Assembly (NCBI GenBank): GCA_021199145.1
Contig: JAJQIP010000197.1
Span: forward strand, 1-6,495
DNA: 6,495 bases
Source: Porphyromonadaceae bacterium
GTDB taxonomy: Bacteria > Bacteroidota > Bacteroidia > Bacteroidales > UBA11471
Reading direction: 5' to 3'
This document shows, piece by piece, positions 1 to 5,836 of the stretch. The notes beneath the pieces were generated by a model. The model had not been told where the DNA came from and did not search any database. It saw only the letters and a program-made list of their open reading frames with translations. Position 1 is the first letter of the stretch, and every line of letters begins with the position of its first letter. A program made the translations under genes and the position numbers.

Positions 1-58
1 AAATAGAATAATCCCCCTTTTTGGGACAAAAGGAAAACAAGCCAATCGAAAAAAGTCG

Positions 59-66
59 TATCTTAG
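59..66 (+). promoter_or_regulatory. Possible -7 promoter element for the pectinesterase gene
   Basis: TATCTTAG differs by one base from the Bacteroidota -7 consensus TAnnTTTG and ends 25 bp before the pectinesterase ATG, a plausible short leader. No convincing TTTG-like -33 element lies 19-21 bp further upstream, so this is a weak call. The leader between it and the ATG is A-rich and has no Shine-Dalgarno sequence, as is normal in this phylum. The remaining 1-58 region shows no gene; a C5T5 run at 13-22 may be the tail of a terminator of a gene to the left. Confidence 0.3.
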
Positions 67-91
67 AGGCAAAATATAAACACATTGCCTT

Positions 92-1081
92 ATGAAAAAC
101 CGACTCTATCTCCTCCTCCTGTTCCTCCTCCCCTATATCACCCTCTCGGCCGCCAACGAGCCAAAGCACCTGCTCATTGTCGCCCAAGACGGTAGCGGCG
201 ACTTCACCACCATACAAGAAGCCATTTACGCCATCCGTGACTATACCCCCATCACCCCCATCACCGTCTTCATCAAGAACGGTGTCTATCGGGAGAAACT
301 CATCATCCCCAGTTGGAAATGCGACATCACCATCCAAGGGGAGAACGCCGACAGTACCATCATCACCTGGGGCGACTATGCCGGCAAAGAGATAGTCTAT
401 TTCGGCGATTCCATCGAAGAAATGGGGACTTTCCGCACCCACACCATTCTGGCGGCCGGACATCGGCTCACCCTGGAGAACCTCACTATCGAGAACTCTG
501 CCGGACGGGTGGGACAAGCGGTGGCCCTGCATACCGAGGGCGACCAAATTATCGTGCGCAACTGCCGCCTCAAGGGGAACCAAGATACCCTCTTCACCGG
601 CAACGAAAAAAGCCACGTCTATTTTGAGGACTGTTACATCGAAGGGACGACCGACTTCATCTTCGGTCCCGCCATCTGCTGGTTCGAGAACTGCGAAATC
701 CGGAGCAAACAGAACTCCTTCGTCACCGCCGCCTCTTCGGCCGCCGCAAATCCGTTCGGCTACGTCTTCCACAACTGCCGTCTCACCGCCGCCGACGGAG
801 TCACGAAGGTCTATTTAGGCCGGCCTTGGCGGGCCTATGCCGCCGTGTCCTTCATCCAATGCGATTTAGGCGAACAGATTCGTTCCGAAGGATGGGAGAA
901 CTGGCGTGACCCCAACAACGAAAAAACCGCCCGTTTCTCGGAATACCAGAACACAGGCGCAGGTGCCGCCACCGACAAGAGGGTCTCCTGGAGCCGCCAA
1001 CTCTCCAAGAAAGAGGCCAAAGCCTACACCCGGGACAATGTCTTGGGCGGCAACTGGTGGCAGATCCGTACCACGAAATAA
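92..1081 (+). CDS. Secreted pectin methylesterase (pectinesterase, carbohydrate esterase family 8)
   Basis: A 329-residue protein that should remove methyl esters from homogalacturonan, releasing methanol and leaving pectate for lyases and GH28 enzymes. The N-terminus (MKNRLYLLLLFLLPYITLSA) is a signal peptide with likely cleavage near residues 20-21, so it acts in the periplasm or at the cell surface. The rest is one CE8 right-handed beta-helix of usual bacterial length. The family's conserved blocks are all present: GVYREK at 64-69, GQAVAL at 141-146 (Gln142), QDTLF at 164-168 (Gln164 and general acid/base Asp165), DFIFG at 188-192 (nucleophile Asp188) and LGRPWR at 242-247 (Arg244, Trp246). 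It therefore looks catalytically intact. There is no lipobox and no extra domain. The next gene follows almost directly, so the two are probably one transcript. Residue roles come from the known CE8 family, not from any test here. Confidence 0.95.
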   Translation: MKNRLYLLLLFLLPYITLSAANEPKHLLIVAQDGSGDFTTIQEAIYAIRDYTPITPITVFIKNGVYREKLIIPSWKCDITIQGENADSTIITWGDYAGKEIVYFGDSIEEMGTFRTHTILAAGHRLTLENLTIENSAGRVGQAVALHTEGDQIIVRNCRLKGNQDTLFTGNEKSHVYFEDCYIEGTTDFIFGPAICWFENCEIRSKQNSFVTAASSAAANPFGYVFHNCRLTAADGVTKVYLGRPWRAYAAVSFIQCDLGEQIRSEGWENWRDPNNEKTARFSEYQNTGAGAATDKRVSWSRQLSKKEAKAYTRDNVLGGNWWQIRTTK

Positions 1082-1100
1082 ATAAATGATTCTATACTCC

Positions 1101-2771
1101 ATGAAAAAAAACGCTTTCATCGCCGCATTCCTCATCGGGATAGGCGGCCTATCGGCACAGACACTCTCCAGCGTATGGGTTCCCGACCTGGGGAACGGAA
1201 AATACAAAAACCCCATCATCAACGCCGACTACTCCGATCCGGATGTCTGCCGGGTAGGTGACGATTACTACATGACCTCCTCGAGCTTCAACTGCATTCC
1301 CGCTTTGCAGATTCTCCACTCGAACGACCTGGTGAACTGGACCATCATCGGGGCTGCTGCCGAACGGCTCAAACCGGAGGCGGACTTCTCCAAGCCTCAG
1401 CACGGCAACGGGGTGTGGGCTCCCAGCATCCGCTATCACGAGGGGGAGTTTTATGTCTGCTACGGTGACCCCGACCGAGGCATCTATATGATTAAGACGA
1501 AAGACCCTGCCGGACATTGGGACGAACCGATTCTCCTGTTCCCGGCGACAGGACTTATTGACCCCTGCCCCTTCTGGGACGAGGACGGTCGGGCTTACGT
1601 GGCTCACGGCTATGCCGGCAGTCGGGCCGGTGTGAAGAGCATCATCGGCATGTTCGAAATGACCCCCGACGGTACGGCTGTCATCGGTTCCGACCATGTG
1701 GTCTACGACGGCCATCGGGAGAACGAGACCATCGAAGGGGCGAAGATGTACAAGCGCAACGGCTACTACTATATCTTCTCACCGGCCGGCGGTGTAGCCA
1801 CAGGGTGGCAAGTCGTGCTCCGGGCCGAAAATCCGTGGGGACCCTATGAGGCCCGCACCGTCATGGCGCAAGGAAGCACCTCCATCAACGGCCCGCACCA
1901 AGGGGCGTGGGTAGATACCCCCGACGGCAAGGAGGACTGGTTCATCCACTTCCAGGACAAAGGGGCTTACGGCCGTGTCGTACACCTGCAACCCATGCAG
2001 TGGCTCGACAACGACTGGCCTGTCATCGGTGTGGACAAGGACGGTGACGGCTGCGGAGAACCCGTACTCACCTATACGAAACCCAATGTGGGCAAGAGCT
2101 ATCCCAAAGCGACTCCGAGCGAGAGCGACGAGTTCGACGACGTGAATCTGGGTCTGCAATGGCAATGGCACGGCAATCCCAATGCATTGTGGTACTTCTG
2201 CGATGCCGCCGCCTCGACCCTCCGCCTCTTCTCCAACTACACGGAGGGGATGAAGAGCCTCTACGACGTTCCCAACCTGCTCCTGCAGAAATTCCCGGCC
2301 GAAGAGTTCACCGCTACCGCCAAAGTGGCCTTCTTCCCCCGTGTGAACAAAGATAAGGTCATGACCGGCGAACGGGCCGGTATGGTAATCATGGGGCTGG
2401 ACTATGCCGTTCTTGCCTTGGACAGCCGTGACGACGGTATCTATCTGGTACAGGCCGACTGCAAAAAGGCGGAAAAAGGCGGTGTGGAAAAGGAGAACGC
2501 CTCCGTCAGACTGGAGGATAACGCCCTCTATCTGAAGATAACGGTAAAGCAAATCGGGACCAAGAATCCGACCAAAAAGGAGCATTACAAATGCGTATGC
2601 TCTTTCGCCTACAGCCTCGACGGGAAGAAATTCACCCCGTTCGGAACGCCCTTTATAGCCAAAGAGGGGCAATGGATTGGAGCGAAAGTGGGACTCTTCT
2701 GCACCCGTACCTGGGAGAGCAACGACAGCGGCTGGCTCGATGTCGACTGGTTCCGCATCGCACGAAACTGA
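1101..2771 (+). CDS. Glycoside hydrolase family 43 protein (beta-xylosidase / alpha-L-arabinofuranosidase type) with C-terminal beta-sandwich
   Basis: A 556-residue exported glycosidase predicted to release terminal xylose or arabinose from plant cell-wall chains, such as pectin side chains. I chose the ATG at 1101 because it gives a standard signal peptide (MKKNAFIAAFLIGIGGLSAQ); an in-frame ATG at 1086 would add five residues (MILYS). Numbering from 1101, the five-bladed GH43 propeller spans about 32-330. It carries the general base Asp46 in SDPDVCR, the pKa-modulating Asp154 in LIDPCPF and the general acid Glu212 in IEGAKMYK. A conserved HQGAW motif begins at His266. Residues from about 340 to the end form the concanavalin-A-like GH43 C-terminal domain, with its usual SDEFDD start and ERAGMVIMGLDYAVLAL stretch. 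The gene begins 19 bp after the pectinesterase stop, which implies an operon and a pectin-related role. GH43 substrate specificity cannot be read safely from sequence, so xylosidase versus arabinofuranosidase is open. Confidence 0.9.
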   Translation: MKKNAFIAAFLIGIGGLSAQTLSSVWVPDLGNGKYKNPIINADYSDPDVCRVGDDYYMTSSSFNCIPALQILHSNDLVNWTIIGAAAERLKPEADFSKPQHGNGVWAPSIRYHEGEFYVCYGDPDRGIYMIKTKDPAGHWDEPILLFPATGLIDPCPFWDEDGRAYVAHGYAGSRAGVKSIIGMFEMTPDGTAVIGSDHVVYDGHRENETIEGAKMYKRNGYYYIFSPAGGVATGWQVVLRAENPWGPYEARTVMAQGSTSINGPHQGAWVDTPDGKEDWFIHFQDKGAYGRVVHLQPMQWLDNDWPVIGVDKDGDGCGEPVLTYTKPNVGKSYPKATPSESDEFDDVNLGLQWQWHGNPNALWYFCDAAASTLRLFSNYTEGMKSLYDVPNLLLQKFPAEEFTATAKVAFFPRVNKDKVMTGERAGMVIMGLDYAVLALDSRDDGIYLVQADCKKAEKGGVEKENASVRLEDNALYLKITVKQIGTKNPTKKEHYKCVCSFAYSLDGKKFTPFGTPFIAKEGQWIGAKVGLFCTRTWESNDSGWLDVDWFRIARN

Positions 2772-2811
2772 TGTATAAACGACAATAAGACATAACCTAA
2801 AACTTCATCTC

Positions 2812-4002
2812 ATGACAAAATTGGGAACAGCCCTTTCTAAAATCGGGACAAAAGTGGTCCTCTGCGGCTCAGGCGAACTGGGCAAAGAGGTGACCATCGA
2901 ACTGCAACGCTACGGGGTCGAGGTCGTTGCGCTGGACAAGTATCCGAACGCCCCCGCCATGCAGGTAGCCAACCGCTCCTACGTTCTCTCCATGCTCGAT
3001 GGAGCCAAGCTGAGAGAGATTATCGAAAAAGAGAAGCCCGACCATATCATCCCCGAAATTGAGGCCATCGCCACCCCGACCCTCGTCGAACTGGAGAAGG
3101 AGGGGTACAACGTGACCCCGACGGCCAAGGCCGCTCTGCTGACCATGAATCGGGAAGGCATTCGGCGATTGGCGGCGGAGACTTTGGGGTTAAAGACATC
3201 CCCCTATCGCTTCGCCTCCACTCGGGAAGAATTCGATGAAGCCGTCAAGGAGATAGGCATGCCCTGTGTGGTCAAGCCCATCATGAGTTCGTCGGGTCAC
3301 GGCCAGAGTGTCATCCGCACATCCGCCGACATCGACCCGGCTTGGCATTACGCCCAAGAGGGCGGACGAGCCGGTGCGGGACGGGTCATCGTAGAGGGAT
3401 TCATCCCCTTCGATTACGAAATCACCCTCCTCACTGTCCGCCATATCGGAGGAACCACCTTCCTCAAACCCATCGGACACCATCAGGTCGACGGGGACTA
3501 TCGGGAGTCGTGGCAACCGCAGGCCATGTCTCCGCAGACCCTCCAGGCCGCCGAGGAGATTGCCAGGAAAATCACCGATGCACTGGGCGGCTGGGGCATT
3601 TTCGGGGTGGAGATGTTCATCAAGGGCGACGAGGTTATCTTCAGCGAAGTGTCGCCCCGTCCGCACGATACAGGTATGGTGACGATGATATCGCAGGATC
3701 TCTCGGAGTTCGCCCTCCATGCTCGGGCCGTCTTGGGATTGCCTGTTCCGGGCATCCGCTTCCACGCCCCCTCCGCCTCCAAGGCCATTGTGGTCGAAGG
3801 GAATACCGACAAGGTGGAGTTTGACAACCTCGAAGAGGTATTGGGCGAACCCGATGTGCAACTCCGCATCTTCGGCAAAGCCGAAGTGAACGGACATCGT
3901 CGTCTGGGAGTCCTCCTCGCCTGTGCCGATACGGTCGAAGAGGCCCTCGCCAAAGTCGAACGGGCCTACGCCAAACTCAAAATCAACGTTCTTCCCCGAT
4001 AA
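2812..4002 (+). CDS. purT: Formate-dependent phosphoribosylglycinamide formyltransferase (GAR transformylase T)
   Basis: A 396-residue cytosolic ATP-grasp enzyme that converts formate, ATP and 5'-phosphoribosylglycinamide (GAR) to formyl-GAR in de novo purine synthesis, without needing formyl-tetrahydrofolate. Length and start match the E. coli protein (392 residues), and the N-terminus MTKLGTALS aligns with it directly. Visible signatures are CGSGELGKE at 18-26 (Glu22), PEIEAIAT at 81-88 (Glu82), MNREGIRRL at 112-120 (Arg114), Lys155, the ATP-loop SSSGHGQS at 159-166, VEGF at 194-197 (Glu195), metal ligands Glu267 and Glu279, SPRPHDTG at 281-288 (Asp286), and GHRRLGV at 361-367 (Arg363, Arg364). 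The ATP-loop carries His163 where the E. coli protein has Lys. The gene starts 40 bp after the GH43 stop with no terminator and no clear promoter between them, so read-through from the pectin genes is likely. A strong terminator follows it. Confidence 0.97.
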   Translation: MTKLGTALSKIGTKVVLCGSGELGKEVTIELQRYGVEVVALDKYPNAPAMQVANRSYVLSMLDGAKLREIIEKEKPDHIIPEIEAIATPTLVELEKEGYNVTPTAKAALLTMNREGIRRLAAETLGLKTSPYRFASTREEFDEAVKEIGMPCVVKPIMSSSGHGQSVIRTSADIDPAWHYAQEGGRAGAGRVIVEGFIPFDYEITLLTVRHIGGTTFLKPIGHHQVDGDYRESWQPQAMSPQTLQAAEEIARKITDALGGWGIFGVEMFIKGDEVIFSEVSPRPHDTGMVTMISQDLSEFALHARAVLGLPVPGIRFHAPSASKAIVVEGNTDKVEFDNLEEVLGEPDVQLRIFGKAEVNGHRRLGVLLACADTVEEALAKVERAYAKLKINVLPR

Positions 4003-4024
4003 AGAGATAAAGACATTCTACAAA

Positions 4025-4055
4025 GGGGCTGTGGCAATGCCACAGCCCCCTTTTT
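4025..4055 (+). terminator. Intrinsic terminator after purT
   Basis: A perfect 11-bp GC-rich stem, GGGGCTGTGGC (4025-4035) with GCCACAGCCCC (4039-4049), closes a 3-base AAT loop and is followed by C and then five T (4051-4055). It begins 22 bp after the purT stop and should end the pectinesterase-GH43-purT transcript. On the other strand the stem is followed only by TTTGT, so it could also stop the convergent phosphatase transcript, but less efficiently. Confidence 0.9.
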
Positions 4056-4067
4056 CTATAATCGAAT

Positions 4068-5321
4068 TTAGAAAGAAACGACAACCGAGGTGCCACAAGT
4101 CAGCATATTTATCCATTCAGCACTATCCATACTATGAGGGGACATTAGGTTGTAATCAAGGAAGAACCTTACTCCACAAAGAGTGTTAGCCTTGAATGTC
4201 AACGATATACCGCTCCTAAAGCAAGTGCCGTCGCTTGCGGGGACGTGCCGTTCGGAAAGTTCGAGAGCGGAATACCGGGCGTAACCTGCCAAGAGTTTGC
4301 TTCCTATCAGCCAACGTGAAGATAAGGGATAGGAGACATAAGCTCCTCCGCATAGGGTTATCGCATCAAATGTATCGTCTTCCGCATTGTCGTCATTGAC
4401 AATTATAGAAGTGTTGGAAGCCACAAAACTTCCGCCAAAACCGATATACGGATTTATGAAATAGGCCCCCTCCACGCCCGCCGCACTGCCGGACGACGTA
4501 CGAAACTCATTTCGCTCGTCTATGTCGTATTTGCTCAACGGGATATTAATGCCGAGATAAAGGCTTATAAACGAAGGTTTTGCCATCCGATCGAAAGTGT
4601 ATTGGGACGCATACCTCTTAATCCCTTTCCCTTTGAATATCAAATCCGCAAGATAGTAGCCCAATTCCGTGGACAATATTCCTATACCCGCTCCGGTAAT
4701 TACATCGCTCAACCAATGTCTGTTGTTGGCCATTCGCATCAGTCCCGTAGCGGAAGCGACGGTATATGCGCCGATGCTGACCCATTGGCTTTTGTGTCCG
4801 TACTCCTTTGACAACATCGTAGCCGTCATAAATGCTGTCGCCGTATGCCCCGACGGGAAAGAATGATTGTCCGAACCATCGGGACGTTCCACGCAGGTCG
4901 TCCGTTTTAATATATTCACCGTGCCGGTCATCAGGATGATGGAGAACGCATCCGACACAAGCATCCTGCCCCACGAACTTCTTCCTTCCACGCCCATACC
5001 TTTCATACCCAACATAACCGCTGCAGAAGCATATTGCAGATAATTATCCGCTCGACGTTTGAAATACGGCATATAATCGTTGCGCAGACTCCTGAACCGG
5101 TCATCTTCACCCTTCACCAAAATACCGGCGACAATCAGCGGCACACCGATATAAGTCATACGATAAAGGCGGGAATCAGAGAATTTATCTATTTTCCAGT
5201 TGATATTCTTATGGAAACGGATAGTGTCGCCACTGTCCGGGAACAAATTGCCGATATGCTCTTCCGCCGACAAACAGGACAAACAAACGAAGCAGAACAA
5301 TAACAACACATAGCATTTCAT
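4068..5321 (-). CDS. PAP2-family phosphatase fused to a C-terminal outer-membrane beta-barrel-like domain
   Basis: A 417-residue exported protein from the ATG at 5321, which gives a clear signal peptide (MKCYVLLLFCFVCLSCLSA, then EE). The open frame extends upstream to 5363, but that extension overlaps a promoter-like element. The first part is a PAP2 (acid phosphatase/lipid phosphatase) domain with all three motifs: K139-x6-RP (146-147), PSGH at 156-159, and R196-x5-H202-x3-D206, in which Met replaces the usual Ser before Arg. His159 and His202 would be the catalytic pair. Several moderately hydrophobic segments lie around this domain. From about residue 248 to the end the sequence becomes alternating, aromatic-rich and strand-like, and finishes in VVVSF, a typical outer-membrane barrel ending. 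A likely substrate is a phosphorylated envelope lipid or other periplasmic phosphomonoester; this is inference. The gene is transcribed toward purT and is lower in GC than all its neighbours. Confidence 0.85.
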   Translation of the reverse strand: MKCYVLLLFCFVCLSCLSAEEHIGNLFPDSGDTIRFHKNINWKIDKFSDSRLYRMTYIGVPLIVAGILVKGEDDRFRSLRNDYMPYFKRRADNYLQYASAAVMLGMKGMGVEGRSSWGRMLVSDAFSIILMTGTVNILKRTTCVERPDGSDNHSFPSGHTATAFMTATMLSKEYGHKSQWVSIGAYTVASATGLMRMANNRHWLSDVITGAGIGILSTELGYYLADLIFKGKGIKRYASQYTFDRMAKPSFISLYLGINIPLSKYDIDERNEFRTSSGSAAGVEGAYFINPYIGFGGSFVASNTSIIVNDDNAEDDTFDAITLCGGAYVSYPLSSRWLIGSKLLAGYARYSALELSERHVPASDGTCFRSGISLTFKANTLCGVRFFLDYNLMSPHSMDSAEWINMLTCGTSVVVSF

Positions 5322-5344
5322 ACAACGAGGGCTGGTTGGCGGGG

Positions 5345-5352
5345 CAAATGTA
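5345..5352 (-). promoter_or_regulatory. -7 promoter element for the PAP2 phosphatase gene
   Basis: On the minus strand this reads TACATTTG, an exact match to the Bacteroidota -7 consensus TAnnTTTG. It lies 23 bp before the ATG at 5321, leaving a short leader after the expected start of transcription. A matching TTG at the correct 19-21 bp distance is not evident; the nearest TTTG is only about 8-10 bp upstream. The element lies inside the longest open frame, which supports the start at 5321 over 5363. Confidence 0.5.
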
Positions 5353-5472
5353 ATATATCGCAAAAAGGAAGCCCTCTTACGATGATATTGTTTAACATTT
5401 ATTCCTTGATGTATACATAATGCATCCCCCTGAAGGTGCCGCTTTCGGGAATGGTTATCTGTATCGTTACTA

Positions 5473-5524
5473 ATCGAATAATGTTTGCGTCGTTGTTATG
5501 GGTAACCTGTTAGTGCAAATGCTC
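5473..5524 (+). repeat. ATCGAA-type degenerate direct repeats, cluster A (two 26-bp units)
   Basis: The unit at 5473-5498 matches the cluster B unit at 5657-5682 at 21 of 26 positions, counted by eye. The next 26 bp (5499-5524) are a more degenerate copy in the same phase: the ATCGAA half is lost, but GTTAGTG at 5509-5515 is kept at the expected offset. It matches the unit at 5631-5656 at 15 of 26 positions. Function unknown. Confidence 0.6.
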
Positions 5525-5545
5525 TTGTATCGTACCTTACCGAAA

Positions 5546-5580
5546 GGGCTGCATGCGTGGCATAGCCACGCATGCAGCCC
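5546..5580. repeat. Perfect long hairpin (16-bp arms, 3-base loop)
   Basis: The arms GGGCTGCATGCGTGGC (5546-5561) and GCCACGCATGCAGCCC (5565-5580) are exactly complementary around an ATA loop. On the plus strand CCTAAAAAAT follows, so there is no T-tract; on the minus strand only TTT follows. It is therefore at best a weak terminator for minus-strand transcripts leaking past mrp. It resembles the purT terminator stem with six extra paired bases in each arm. It may be a terminator relic, a processing or attenuation structure, or a repeat element. Confidence 0.8.
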
Positions 5581-5630
5581 CCTAAAAAATAATTGGCCAC
5601 CTCTCTCCCCGTAAGGGGGCCTCCCCTTTA

Positions 5631-5747
5631 ATCGAAAACAGTTAGTGAAAGTGTCTATCGAAAATTGTTAGCGTCGCTGATAATCGAATAATGTCATCGA
5701 ATCCTGTCAGCGAAAAAGGAACTTTAATCGAAAAAAATATTATCGAA
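5631..5747 (+). repeat. ATCGAA-type degenerate direct repeats, cluster B
   Basis: ATCGAA starts at 5631, 5657, 5683, 5696, 5727 and 5742, giving spacings of 26, 26, 13, 31 and 15 bp, and ATCGAC follows at 5755 after another 13. Three units (5631, 5657, 5696) share the longer core ATCGAANNNNGTYAGYG. The units at 5683 and 5696 are a 13-bp tandem copy, identical at 11 of 13 positions. All copies point the same way. No known repeat class is recognised. Confidence 0.65.
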
Positions 5748-5807
5748 AAGGAAAATCGACCCCAACCCCGAAAGGGCCACATAAAAAACCTTACCCGCAG
5801 AGGGTCC

Positions 5808-5829
5808 AAAAGGGGGAAGCAATCCCCCT
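5808..5829 (-). terminator. Intrinsic terminator after mrp
   Basis: On the minus strand AGGGGGA (5829-5823) pairs with TCCCCCT (5817-5811) around a TTGCT loop. With its last base the second arm forms a TTTT tract (5811-5808). The stem starts 7 bases after the mrp stop codon. A competing pairing uses AAAGGGGG at 5838-5831, overlapping the stop codon, with CCCCCTTT at 5816-5809; either form gives the same end. Confidence 0.7.
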
Positions 5830-5836
5830 GCCCCCT

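Larger units (their letters stand above)
5364..5836. other. Gene-free intergenic region between mrp and the PAP2 phosphatase gene
   Basis: No open frame here looks coding. In order it holds: a TGTTTAACA palindrome at 5389-5397; an ATGTATACAT palindrome at 5409-5418; a first cluster of ATCGAA-type repeats at 5473-5524; a perfect hairpin at 5546-5580; a C4-GTAA-G4 mini-hairpin at 5607-5618; a second repeat cluster at 5631-5747; two more small hairpins at 5767-5776 and 5793-5805; and the mrp terminator at 5808-5829. It is more A/T-rich than the flanking mrp gene. I see no tRNA, rRNA, CRISPR or transposase remnant. Confidence 0.7.

Noticed and set aside
13..25. C5T5 run followed by GGG at the left edge as a terminator
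   Set aside because: It resembles the right half of a terminator like that after purT, but the left arm lies outside the window, so it cannot be confirmed.
1779..2672. Long minus-strand open frame inside the GH43 gene (297 residues)
   Set aside because: It is antisense to a GH43 gene with intact catalytic motifs; high GC leaves few stop codons in the opposite strand, and the translation shows no recognisable family.
3190..3897. Minus-strand open frame inside purT (235 residues)
   Set aside because: Shadow of the purT reading frame; the plus-strand protein matches PurT over its full length.
5451..5513. Twenty-codon plus-strand open frame, possible leader peptide
   Set aside because: No downstream plus-strand gene to regulate and no codon or start signal supporting translation.
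5509..5515. Integron-like GTTRRRY core site in GTTAGTG/GTTAGCG
   Set aside because: The bases do not fit GTTRRRY, there is no paired inverse core, and no integrase or cassette is present.
5473..5747. CRISPR array
   Set aside because: Units are 13-31 bp apart with diverged sequence and no room for spacers; no cas gene is present.
5473..5747. Plasmid-type iteron origin
   Set aside because: Direct repeats near A/T-rich DNA would fit loosely, but spacing is not helical, no replication initiator gene is nearby, and the flanking genes are chromosomal housekeeping or envelope genes.
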